From Tenodera sinensis (lineage: Eukaryota > Arthropoda > Insecta > Mantodea > Mantidae): DNA of 64,000 nucleotides. The notes below the pieces were generated by a model that saw only the letters and a program-made list of their open reading frames with translations, ran no database searches and was not told the origin of the DNA. Shown here piece by piece: positions 23,081-35,500 of this stretch. The stretch's first letter is position 1. Each line of letters opens with the position of its first letter. The stretch spans positions 62,179,786-62,243,785 of the forward strand of contig CM060966.1 in assembly GCA_030765045.1 (NCBI GenBank). The letters run 5' to 3'. Made by a program: the position numbers and the translations under genes.

Positions 23081-26000
23081 ATTCGAGCAGGTGTTGTTTC
23101 GCGATAATTCGCTTGTTTGAAGCAATTCCACTCTAATTTTTGACATTCTCTGATGTTTGTAACACTTCTCTCAAAGCGTCTCTGCGGCTTAGTAGAGACG
23201 GCTGGGCACAGTTTTTGTTGGATTCGAGCAGGTGTTATTTCGCGATAATTCGCTTGTTTGAAGCAATTCCACTCTAATTTTTAACATTCTCTGAATTGAT
23301 TAACACTTGTCTCAAAGCTTCTCTGAGGTTTAGTAGAGACGGCTGGGCACAGTTTTTATTGGATTCGAGCAGGTGTTGTTTTGCGATAATTCGCTTGTTT
23401 GAAGCAATTTCACTCAAATTTTTGACATTCTCTGAATTTCGTAACACTTGTCTCAAATCGTCTCTGAGGCTTAGTAGAGACGGCTGGGCAGAGTTTTTGT
23501 TGGATTCGAGCAGGTGTTGTTTCGCGATAATTCGCTTGTTTGAAGCAATTCCACTCTAATTTTTGACATTCTCTGATGTTTGTAACACTTGTCTCAAAGC
23601 GTCTCTGAGGCTTAGTAGAGACGGCTGGGCACAGTTTTTGTTGGATTCGAGCAGGTGTTATTTCGCGATAATTCGCTTGTTTGTAGCAATTCCACTCTAA
23701 TTTTTAACATTCTCTGAATTGTGTAACACTTGTCTCAAAGCGTCTCTGAGGCTTAGTAGAGACGGCTGGGCACAGTTTTTGTTGGATTCGAGCAGGTGTT
23801 GTTTCGCGATAATTCGCTTGTTTGAAGCAATTTCACTCAAATTTTTCACATTCTCTGAATTGTGTAACACTTGTCTCAAAGCGTCTCTGAGGCTTAGTAG
23901 AGACGGCTGGGCACAGTTTTTGTTGGATTCGAGCAGGTGTTGTTTCGCGATAATTCGCTTGTTTGAAGCAATTTCACTCAAATTTTTGACATTCTCTGAA
24001 TTTCGTAACACGTGTCTCAAAGCGTCTCTGAGGCTTAGTAGAGACGGCTGGGCAGAGTTTTTGTTGGATTCGAGCAGGTGTTGTTTCGCGATAATTCGCT
24101 TGTTTGAAGCAATTCCACTCTAATTTTTGACATTCTCTGATGTTTGTAACACTTGTCTCAAAGCGTCTCTGCGGCTTAGTAGAGACGGCTGGGCACAGTT
24201 TTTGTTGGATTCGAGCAGGTGTTATTTCGCGATAATTCGCTTGTTTGAAGCAATTCCACTCTAATTTTTAACATTCTCTGAATTGATTAACACTTGTCTC
24301 AAAGCGTCTCTGAGGCTTAGTAGAGACGGCTGGGCACAGTTTTTGTTGGATTCGAGCAGGTGTTGTTTCGCGATAATTCCCTTGTTTGAAGCAATTTCAC
24401 TCAAACTTTTGACATTCTCTGAATTTCGTAACACTTGTCTCAAAGCGTCTCTGAAGCTTAGTAGAGACGGCTGGGCAGAGTTTTTGTTGGATTCGAGCAG
24501 GTGTTGTTTCGCGATAATTCGCTTGTTTGAAGCAATTCCACTCTAATTTTTGACATTCTCTGATGTTTGTAACACTTCTCTCAAAGCGTCTCTGCGGCTT
24601 AGTAGAGACGGCTTGGCACAGTTTTTGTTGGATTCGAGCAGGTGTTATTTCGCGATAATTCGCTTGTTTGAAGCAATTCCACTCTAATTTTTAACATTCT
24701 CTGAATTGATTAACACTTGTCTCAAAGCTTCTCTGAGGTTTAGTAGAGACGGCTGGGCACAGTTTTTATTGGATTCGAGCAGGTGTTGTTTTGCGATAAT
24801 TCGCTTGTTTGAAGCAATTTCACTCAAATTTTTGACATTCTCTGAATTTCGTAACACTTGTCTCAAAGCGTCTCTGAGGCTTAGTAGAGACGGCTGGGCA
24901 GAGTTTTTGTTGGATTCGAGCAGGTGTTGTTTCGCGATAATTCGCTTGTTTGAAGCAATTCCACTCTAATTTTTGACATTCTCTGATGTTTGTAACACTT
25001 GTCTCAAAGCGTCTCTGAGGCTTAGTAGAGACGGCTGGGCACAGTTTTTGTTGGATTCGAGCAGGTGTTATTTCGCGATAATTCGCTTGTTTGTAGCAAT
25101 TCCACTCTAATTTTTAACATTCTCTGAATTGTGTAACACTTGTCTCAAAGCGTCTCTGAGGCTTAGTAGAGACGGCTGGGCACAGTTTTTGTTGGATTCG
25201 AGCAGGTGTTGTTTCGCGATAATTCGCTTGTTTGAAGCAATTTCACTCAAATTTTTGACATTCTCTGAATTGTGTAACACTTGTCTCAAAGCGTCTCTGA
25301 GACTTAATAGAGATGGCTGGGGACAGTTTTTGTTGGATTCGAAAAGGTCTTGTTTCGCGATAATTCGCTTGTCTGAAGCAATTCCACCCTAATTTTTGAC
25401 ATTCTCTGATGTTTGTAACACTTGTCTCAAAGCGTCTCTGAGGCTTAGTAGAGACGGCTGGGCCCAGTTTTTGTTGGATTCGAGCAGGTGTTATTTCGCG
25501 ATAATTCGCTTGTTTGAAGCAATTCCGCTCTAATTTTTAACATTCTCTGAATTGTGTAACACTTGTCTCAAAGCGTCTCTGAGGCTTAGTAGAGACGGCT
25601 GGGCACAGTTTTTGTTGGATCCGAGCAGGTTTTGTTTCGCGATAATTCGCTTGTTTGAAGCAATTTCACTCAAATTTTTCACATTCTCTGAATTGTGTAA
25701 CACTTGTCTCAAAGCGTCTCTGAGGCTTAGTAGAGACGGCTGGGCACAGTTTTTGTTGGATTCGAGCAGGTGTTGTTTCGCGATAATTCGCTTGTTTGAA
25801 GCAATTTCACTCAAATTTTTGACATTCTCTGAATTTCGTAACACGTGTCTCAAAGCGTCTCTGAGGCTTAGTAGAGACGGCTGGGCAGAGTTTTTGTTGG
25901 ATTCGAGCAGGTGTTGTTTCGCGATAATTCGCTTGTTTGAAGCAATTCCACTCTAATTTTTGACATTCTCTGATGTTTGTAACACTTGTCTCAAAGCGTC

Positions 26001-29000
26001 TCTGCGGCTTAGTAGAGACGGCTGGGCACAGTTTTTGTTGGATTCGAGCAGGTGTTATTTCGCGATAATTCGCTTGTTTGAAGCAATTCCACTCTAATTT
26101 TTAACATTCTCTGAATTGATTAACACTTGTCTCAAAGCGTCTCTGAGGCTTAGTAGAGACGGCTGGGCACAGTTTTTGTTGGATTCGAGCAGGTGTTGTT
26201 TCGCGATAATTCGCTTGTTTGAAGCAATTTCACTCAAATTTTTGACATTCTCTGAATTGTGTAACACTTGTCTCAAAGCGTCTCTGAGACTTAATAGAGA
26301 TGGCTGGGGACAGTTTTTGTTGGATTCGAAAAGGTCTTGTTTCGCGATAATTCGCTTGTCTGAAGCAATTCCACCCTAATTTTTGTCAGTCTCTGATATT
26401 TGTAACACTTGTCTCAAAGCGTCTCTAAGGCTTAGTAGAGACGGCTGGGCACAGTTTTTGTTGGATTCGAGCAGGTGTTGTTTCGCGATAATTCGCTTGT
26501 TTGAAGCAATTTCACTCAAATTTTTGACATTCTCTGAATTGTGTAACACTTGTCTCAAAGCGTCTCTGAGGATTAGTAGAGACGGCTGGGCACAGTTTTT
26601 GTTGGATTGGAGCAGGTGTTGTTTCGCGATAATTCGCTTGTTTGAAGCAATTTCAGTCAAATTTTTGACATTCTCTGAATTTCGTAACACTTGTCTCAAA
26701 GCGTCTCTGAGGCTTAGTAGAGACGGCTGGGCACAGTTTTTGTTGGATCCGAGCAGGTGTTGTTTGGCGATAATTCGCTTGTTTGAAGCAATTTCACTCA
26801 AATTTTTCACATTCTCTGAATTGTGTAACACTTCTCTCAAAGCGTCTCTGAGGCTTAGTAGAGACGGCTGGGCAGAGTTTTTGTTGGATTCGAGCAGGTG
26901 TTGTTTCGCGATAATTCGCTTGTTTGAAGCAATTTCACTCAAATTTTTGACATTCTCTGAATTGTGTAACACTTGTCTCAAAGCGTCTCTGAGACTTAAT
27001 AGAGATGGCTGGGGACAGTTTTTGTTGGATTCGAAAAGGTCTTGTTTCGCGATAATTCGCTTGTCTGAAGCAATTCCACCCTAATTTTTGTCAGTCTCTG
27101 ATATTTGTAACACTTGTCTCAAAGCGTCTCTGAGGCTTAGTAGAGACGGCTGGGCACAGTTTTTGTTGGATTCGAGCAGGTGTTGTTTCGCGATAATTCG
27201 CTTGTTTGAAGCAATTTCACTCAAATTTTTCACATTCTCTGAATTGTGTAACACTTGTCTCAAAGCGTCTCTGCGGCTTAGTAGAGACGGCTGGGCACAG
27301 TTTTTGTTGGATTCGAGCAGGTGTTATTTCGCGATAATTCGCTTGTTTGAAGCAATTCCACTCTAATTTTTAACATTCTCTGAATTGATTAACACTTGTC
27401 TCAAAGCGTCTCTGAGGCTTAGTAGAGACGGCTGGGCACAGTTTTTGTTGGATTCGAGCAGGTGTTGTTTCGCGATAATTCGCTTGTTTGAAGCAATTTC
27501 ACTCAAATTTTTGACATTCTCTGAATTGTGTAACACTTGTCTCAAAGCGTCTCTGAGACTTAATAGAGATGGCTGGGGACAGTTTTTGTTGGATTCGAAA
27601 AGGTCTTGTTTCGCGATAATTCGCTTGTCTGAAGCAATTCCACCCTAATTTTTGTCAGTCTCTGATATTTGTAACACTTGTCTCAAAGCGTCTCTGAGGC
27701 TTAGTAGAGACGGCTGGGCACAGTTTTTGTTGGATTCGAGCAGGTGTTATTTCGCGATAATTCGCTTGTTTGAAGAAATTCCACTCTAATTTTTAACATT
27801 CTCTGAATTGTGTAACACTTGTGTCAAAGCGTCTCTGAGGCTTAGTAGAGACGGCTGGGCACAGTTTTTGTTGGATTCGAGCAGGTGTTATTTCGCGATA
27901 ATTCGCTTGTTTGAAGCAATTCCACTCTAATTTTTAACATTCTCTGAATTAATTAACACTTGTCTCAAAGCGTCTCTGAGGCTTAGTAGAGACGGCTGGG
28001 CACAGTTTTTGTTGGATTCGAGCAGGTGTTGTTTCGCGATAATTCCCTTGTTTGAAGCAATTTCACTCAAACTTTTGACATTCTCTGAATTTCGTAACAC
28101 TTGTCTCAAAGCGTCTCTGAGGCTTAGTAGAGACGGCTGGGCAGAGTTTTTGTTGGCTTCGAGCAGGTGTTGTTTCGCGATAATTCGCTTGTTTGAAGCA
28201 ATTCCACTCTAATTTTTGACATTCTCTGATGTTTGTAACACTTCTCTCAAAGCGTCTCTGCGGCTTAGTAGAGACGGCTGGGCACAGTTTTTGTTGGATT
28301 CGAGCAGGTGTTATTTCGCGATAATTCGCTTGTTTGAAGCAATTACACTCTAATTTTTAACATTCTCTGAATTGATTAACACTTGTCTCAAAGCTTCTCT
28401 GAGGTTTAGTAGAGACGGCTGGGCACAGTTTTTATTGGATTCGAGCAGGTGTTGTTTTGCGATAATTCGCTTGTTTGAAGCAATTTCACTCAAATTTTTG
28501 ACATTCTCTGAATTTCGTAACACTTGTCTCAAAGCGTCTCTGAGGCTTAGTAGAGACGGCTGGGCAGAGTTTTTGTTGGATTCGAGCAGGTGTTGTTTCG
28601 CGATAATTCGCTTGTTTGAAGCAATTCCACTCTAATTTTTGACATTCTCTGATGTTTGTAACACTTGTCTCAAAGCGTCTCTGAGGCTTAGTAGAGACGG
28701 CTGGGCACAGTTTTTGTTGGATTCGAGCAGGTGTTATTTCGCGATAATTCGCTTGTTTGTAGCAATTCCACTCTAATTTTTAACATTCTCTGAATTGTGT
28801 AACACTTGTCTCAAAGCGTCTCTGAGGCTTAGTAGAGACGGCTGGGCACAGTTTTTGTTGGATTCGAGCAGGTGTTGTTTCGCGATAATTCGCTTGTTTG
28901 AAGCAATTTCACTCAAATTTTTGACATTCTCTGAATTGTGTAACACTTGTCTCAAAGCGTCTCTGAGACTTAATAGAGACGGCTGGGGACAGTTTTTGTT

Positions 29001-29409
29001 GGATTCGAAAAGGTCATGTTTCGCGATAATTCGCTTGTCTGAAGCAATTCCACCCTAATTTTTGTCAGTCTCTGATATTTGTAACACTTGTCTCAAAGCG
29101 TCTCTGAGGCTTAGTAGAGACGGCTGGGCACAGTTTTTGTTGGATTCGAGCAGGTGTTATTTCGCGATAATTCGCTTGTTTGAAGAAATTCCACTCTAAT
29201 TTTTAACATTCTCTGAATTGTGTAACACTTGTCTCAAAGCGTCTCTGAGGCTTAGTAGAGACGACTGGGCACAGTTTTTGTGGGATTCGAGCAGGTGTTA
29301 TTTGGCGATAATTCGCTTGTTTGAAGCAATTCCACTCTAATTTTTAACATTCTCTGAATTGATTAACACTTGTCTCAGAGCTTCTCTGAGGTTTAGTAGA
29401 GACGGCTGG

Positions 29410-32338
29410 GCACAGTTTTTATTGGATTCGAGCAGGTGTTGTTTCGCGATAATTCGCTTGTTTGAAGCAATTTCACTCAAATTTTTGACATTCTCTTAAT
29501 TTCGTAACACTTGTCTCAAAGCGTCTCTGAGGCTTAGTAGAGACGGCTGGGCAGAGTTTTTGTTGGATTCGAGCAGGTGTTGTTTCGCGATAATTCGCTT
29601 GTTTGAAGCAATTTCACTCAAATTTTTGACATTCTCTGAATTGTGTAACACTTGTCTCAAAGCGTCTCTGAGGCTTAGTAGAGACGGCTGGGCACAGTTT
29701 TTGTTGGATTCGAGCAGGTGTTGTTTCGCGATAATTCGCTTGTTTGAAGCAATTTCACTCAAATTTTTGACATTCTCTGAATTTCGTAACACTTGTCTCA
29801 AAGCGTCTCTGAGGCTTAGTAGAGACGGCTGGGCAGAGTTTTTGTTGGATTCGAGCAGGTGTTGTTTCGCGATAATTCGCTTGTTTGAAGCAATTCCACT
29901 CTAATTTTTGACATTCTCTGACGTTTGTAACACTTGTCTCAAAGCGTCTCTGCGGCTTAGTAGAGACGGCTGGGCACAGTTTTTGTTTGATTCGAGCAGG
30001 TGTTATTTCGCGATAATTCGCTTGTTTGAAGCAATTCCACTCTAATTTTTAACATTCTCTGAATTGATTAACACTTGTCTCAAAGCTTCTCTGAGGTTTA
30101 GTAGAGACGGCTGGGCACAGTTTTTATTGGATTCGAGCAGGTGTTATTTCGCGATAATTCGCTTGTTTGAAGCAATTCCACTCTAATTTTTAACATTCTC
30201 TGAATTGATTAACACTTGTCTCAAAGCTTCTCTGAGGTTTAGTAGAGACGGCTGGGCACAGTTTTTATTGGATTCGAGCAGGTGTTGTTTTGCGATAATT
30301 CGCTTGTTTGAAGCAATTTCACTCAAATTTTTGACATTCTCTGAATTTCGTAACACTTGTCTCAAAGCGTCTCTGAGGCTTAGTAGAGACGGCTGGGCAG
30401 AGTTTTTGTTGGATTCGAGCAGGTGTTGTTTCGCGATAATTCGCTTGTTTGAAGCAATTCCACTCTAATTTTTGACATTCTCTGATGTTTGTAACACTTG
30501 TCTCAAAGCGTCTATGAGGCTTAGTAGAGACGGCTGGGCACAGTTTTTGTTGGATTCGAGCAGGTGTTATTTCGCGATAATTCGCTTGTTTGTAGCAATT
30601 CCACTCTAATTTTTAACATTCTCTGAATTGTGTAACACTTGTCTCAAAGCGTCTCTGAGGCTTAGTAGAGACGGCTGGGCACTGTTTTTGTTGGATTCGA
30701 GCAGGTGTTGTTTCGCGATAATTCCCTTGTTTGAAGCAATTTCACTCAAATTTTTGACATTCTCTGAATTTCGTAACACTTGTCTCAAAGCGTCTCTGAG
30801 GCTTAGTAGAGACGGCTGGGCAGAGTTTTTGTTGGATTCGAGCAGGTGTTGTTTCGCGATAATTCGCTTGTTTGAAGCAATTCCACTCAAATTTTTGACA
30901 TTCTCTGAATTGTGTAACACATGTCTCAAAGCGTCTCTGAGACTTAATAGAGACAGCTGGGGACAGTTTTTGTTGGATTCGAAAAGGTCTTGTTTCGCGA
31001 TAATTCGCTTGTCTGAAGCAATTCCACCCTAATTTTTGTCAGTCTCTGATATTTGTAACACTTGTCTCAAAGCGTCTCTGAGGCTTAGTAGAGACGGCTG
31101 GGCACAGTTTTTGTTGGATTCGAGCAGGTGTTATTTCGCGATAATTCGCTTGTTTGAAGAAATTCCACTCTAATTTTTAACATTCTCTGAATTGTGTAAC
31201 ACTTGTCTCAAAGCGTCTCTGAGGCTTAGTAGAGACGGCTGGGCACAGTTTTTATTGGATTCGAGCAGGTGTTGTTTCGCGATAATTCGCTTGTTTGAAG
31301 CAATTTCACTCAAATTTTTGACATTCTCTTAATTTCGTAACACTTGTCTCAAAGCGTCTCTGAGGCTTAGTAGAGACGGCTGGGCAGAGTTTTTGTTGGA
31401 TTCGAGCAGGTGTTGTTTCGCGATAATTCGCTTGTTTGAAGCAATTTCACTCAAATTTTTTACATTCTCTGAATTGTGTAACACTTGTCTCAAAGCGTCT
31501 CTGAGGCTTAGTAGAGACGGCTGGGCACAGTTTTTGTTGGATTCGAGCAGGTGTTGTTTCGCGATAATTCGCTTGTTTGAAGCAATTTCACTCAAATTTT
31601 TGACATTCTCTGAATTTCGTAACACTTGTCTCAAAGCGTCTCTGAGGCTTAGTAGAGACGGCTGTGCAGAGTTTTTGTTGGATTCGAGCAGGTGTTGTTT
31701 CGCGATAATTCGCTTGTTTGAAGCAATTCCACTCTAATTTTTGACATTCTCTGATGTTTGTAACACTTGTCTCAAAGCGTCTCTGCGGCTTAGTAGAGAC
31801 GGCTGGGCACAGTTTTTGTTTGATTCGAGCAGGTGTTATTTCGCGATAATTCGCTTGTTTGAAGCAATTCCACTCTAATTTTTAACATTCTCTGAATTGA
31901 TTAACACTTGTCTCAAAGCTTCTCTGAGGTTTAGTAGAGACGGCTGGGCACAGTTTTTATTGGATTCGAGCAGGTGTTATTTCGCGATAATTCGCTTGTT
32001 TGAAGCAATTCCACTCTAATTTTTAACATTCTCTGAATTGATTAACACTTGTCTCAAAACTTCTCTGAGGTTTAGTAGAGACGGCTGGGCACAGTTTTTA
32101 TTGGATTCGAGCAGGTGTTGTTTTGCGATAATTCCCTTGTTTGAAGCAATTTCACTCAAATTTTTGACATTCTCTGAATTTCGTAACACTTGTCTCAAAG
32201 CGTCTCTGAGGCTTAGTAGAGACGGCTGGGCAGAGTTTTTGTTGGATTCGAGCAGGTGTTGTTTCGCGATAATTCGCTTGTTTGAAGCAATTCCACTCTA
32301 ATTTTTGACATTCTCTGATGTTTGTAACACTTCTCTCA
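29410..32338 (+). repeat. Higher-order repeat, 13-monomer offset (1,833 bp)
   Basis: About 29,410-30,505 recurs at about 31,243-32,338, an offset of 1,833 = 13 x 141. Markers are CTCTTAATTTCG (near 29,496 and 31,329), the C, F, C, B, E, E, C series and TTTGATTCGAG in the B monomer. Differences include GGCTGTGCAGAG near 31,664, TTTTTTACATT near 31,459 and ATTCCC in place of ATTCGC near 32,130. Confidence 0.75.
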
Positions 32339-32599
32339 AAGCGTCTCTGCGGCTTAGTAGAGACGGCTGGGCACAGTTTTTGTTGGATTCGAGCAGGTGT
32401 TGTTTCGCGATAATTCCCTTGTTTGAAGCAATTTCACTCAAATTTTTGACATTCTCTGAATTTCGTAACACTTGTCTCAAAGCGTCTCTGAGGCTTAGTA
32501 GAGACGGCTGGGCAGAGTTTTTGTTGGATTCGAGCAGGTTTTGTTTCGCGATAATTGGCTTGTTTGAAGCAATTCCACTCTAATTTTTGACATTCTCTG

Positions 32600-35500
32600 A
32601 TGTTTGTAACACTTCTCTCGAAGCGTCTCTGCGGCTTAGTAGAGACGGCTGGGCACAGTTTTTGTTGGATTCGAGCAGGTGTTATTTCGCGATAATTCGC
32701 TTGTTTGAAGCAATTCCACTCTAATTTTTAACATTCTCTGAATTGTGTAACACTTGTCTCAAAGCGTCTCTGAGGCTTAGTAGAGACGGCTGGGCACAGT
32801 TTTTGTTGGATTCGAGCAGGTGTTGTTTCGCGATAATTCGCTTGTTTGAAGCAATTTCAGTCAAATTTTTGACATTCTCTGAATTTCGTAACACTTGTCT
32901 CAAAGCGTCTCTGAGGCTTAGTAGAGACGGCTGGGCACAGTTTTTGTTGGATTCGAGCAGGTGTTGTTTCGCGATAATTCGCTTGTTTGAAGCAATTCCA
33001 CTCTAATTTTTGACATTCTCTGATGTTTGTAACACTTGTCTCAAAGCGTCTCTGAGGCTTAGTAGAGACGGCTGGGCACAGTTTTTGTTGGATTCGAGCA
33101 GGTGTTATTTCGCGATAATTCGCTTGTTTGAAGCAATTCCGCTCTAATTTTTAACATTCTCTGAATTGTGTAACACTTGTCACAAAGCGTCTCTGAGGCT
33201 TAGTAGAGACGGCTGGGCACAGTTTTTGTTGGATTCGAGCAGGTGTTTCGCGATAATTCGCTTGTTTGAAGCAATTTCACTCAAATTTTTCACATTCTCT
33301 GAATTGTGTAACACTTGTCTCAAAGCGTCTCTGAGGCTTAGTAGAGACGGCTGGGCACAGTTTTTGTTGGATTCGAGCAGGTGTTGTTTCGCGATAATTC
33401 GCTTGTTTGAAGCAATTTCACTCAAATTTTTGACATTCTCTGAATTTCGTAACACTTGTCTCAAAGCGTCTCTGAGGCATAGTAGAGACGGCTGGGCAGA
33501 GTTTTTGTTGGATTCGAGCAGGTGTTGTTTCGCGATAATTCGCTTGTTTGAAGCAATTCCACTCTAATTTTTGACATTCTCTGATGTTTGTAACACTTGT
33601 CTCAAAGCGTCTCTGCGGCTTAGTAGAGACGGCTGGGCAGAGTTTTTGTTGGATTCTAGCAGGTGTTATTTCGCGATAATTCGCTTGTTTGAAGCAATTC
33701 CACTCTAATTTTTAACATTCTCTGAATTGATTAACACTTGTCTGAAAGCGTCTCTGAGGCTTAGTAGAGACGGCTGGGCACAGTTTTTATTGGATTCGAG
33801 CAGGTGTTGTTTCGCGATAATTCGCTTGTTTGAAGCAATTCCACTCTAATTTTTGACATTCTCTGATGCTTGTAACACTTGTCTCAAAGCGTCTCTGCGG
33901 CTTAGTAGAGACGGCTGGGCACAGTTTTTGTTTGATTCGAGCAGGTGTTATTTCGCGATAATTCGCTTGTTTGAAGCAATTCCACTCTAATTTTTAACTT
34001 TCTCTGAATTGATTAACACTTGTCTCAAAGCTTCTCTGAGGCTTAGTAGAGACGGCTGGGCAGAGTTTTTGTTGGATTCGAGCAGGTGTTGTTTCGCGAT
34101 AATTCGCTTGTTTGAAGCAATTCCACTCTAATTTTTGACATTCTCTGATGTTTGTAACACTTCTCTCAAAGCGTCTCTGCGGCTTAGTAGAGACGGCTGG
34201 GCACAGTTTTTGTTGGATTCGAGCAGGTGTTGTTTCGCGATAATTCCCTTGTTTGAAGCAATTTCACTCAAATTTTTGACATTCTCTGAATTTCGTAACA
34301 CTTGTCTCAAAGCGTCTCTGAGGCTTAGTAGAGACGGCTGGGCAGAGTTTTTGTTGGATTCGAGCAGGTGTTGTTTCGCGATAATTCGCTTGTTTGAAGC
34401 AATTCCACTCTAATTTTTGACATTCTCTGATGTTTGTAACACTTCTCTCAAAGCGTCTCTGCGGCTTAGTAGAGACGGCTGGGCACAGTTTTTGTTGGAT
34501 TCGAGCAGGTGTTATTTCGCGATAATTCGCTTGTTTGAAGCAATTCCACTCTAATTTTTAACATTCTCTGAATTGTGTAACACTTGTCTCAAAGCGTCTC
34601 TGAAGCTTAGTAGAGACGGCTGGGCACAGTTTTTGTTGGATTCGAGCAGGTGTTGTTTCGCGATAATTCGCTTGTATGAAGCAATTCCACTCTAATTTTT
34701 GATATTCTCTGATGTTTGTAACACTTGTCTCAAAGCGTCTCTGCGGCTTAGTAGAGACGGCTGGGCACAGTTTTTGTTTGATTCGAGCAGGTGTTATTTC
34801 GCGATAATTCGCTTGTTTGAAGCAATTCCACTCTAATTTTTAACTTTCTCTGAATTGATTAACACTTGTCTCAAAGCTTCTCTGAGGTTTAGTAGAGACT
34901 GCTGGGCACAGTTTTTATTGGATTCGAGCAGGTGTTATTTCGCGATAATTCGCTTGTTTGAAGCAATTCCACTCTAATTTTTAACATTCTCTGAATTGAT
35001 TAACACTTGTCTCAAAGCTTCTCTGAGGTTTAGTAGAGACGGCTGGGCACAGTTTTTATTGGATTCGAGCAGGTGTTGTTTTGCGATAATTCGCTTGTTT
35101 GAAGCAATTTCACTCAAATTTTTGACATTCTCTGAATTTCGTAACACTTGTCTCAAAGCGTCTCTGAGGCTTAGTAGAGACGGCTGGGCAGAGTTTTTGT
35201 TGGATTCGAGCAGGTGTTGTTTCGCGATAATTCGCTTGTTTGAAGCAATTCCACTCTAATTTTTGACATTCTCTGATGTTTGTAACACTTCTCTCAAAGC
35301 GTCTCTGCGGCTTAGTAGAGACGGCTGGGCACAGTTTTTGTTGGATTCGAGCAGGTGTTATTTCGCGATAATTCGCTTGTTTGAAGCAATTCCACTCTAA
35401 TTTTTAACATTCTCTGAATTGTGTAACACTTGTCTCAAAGCGTCTCTGAGGCTTAGTAGAGACGGCTGGGCACAGTTTTTGTTGGATTCGAGCAGGTGTT

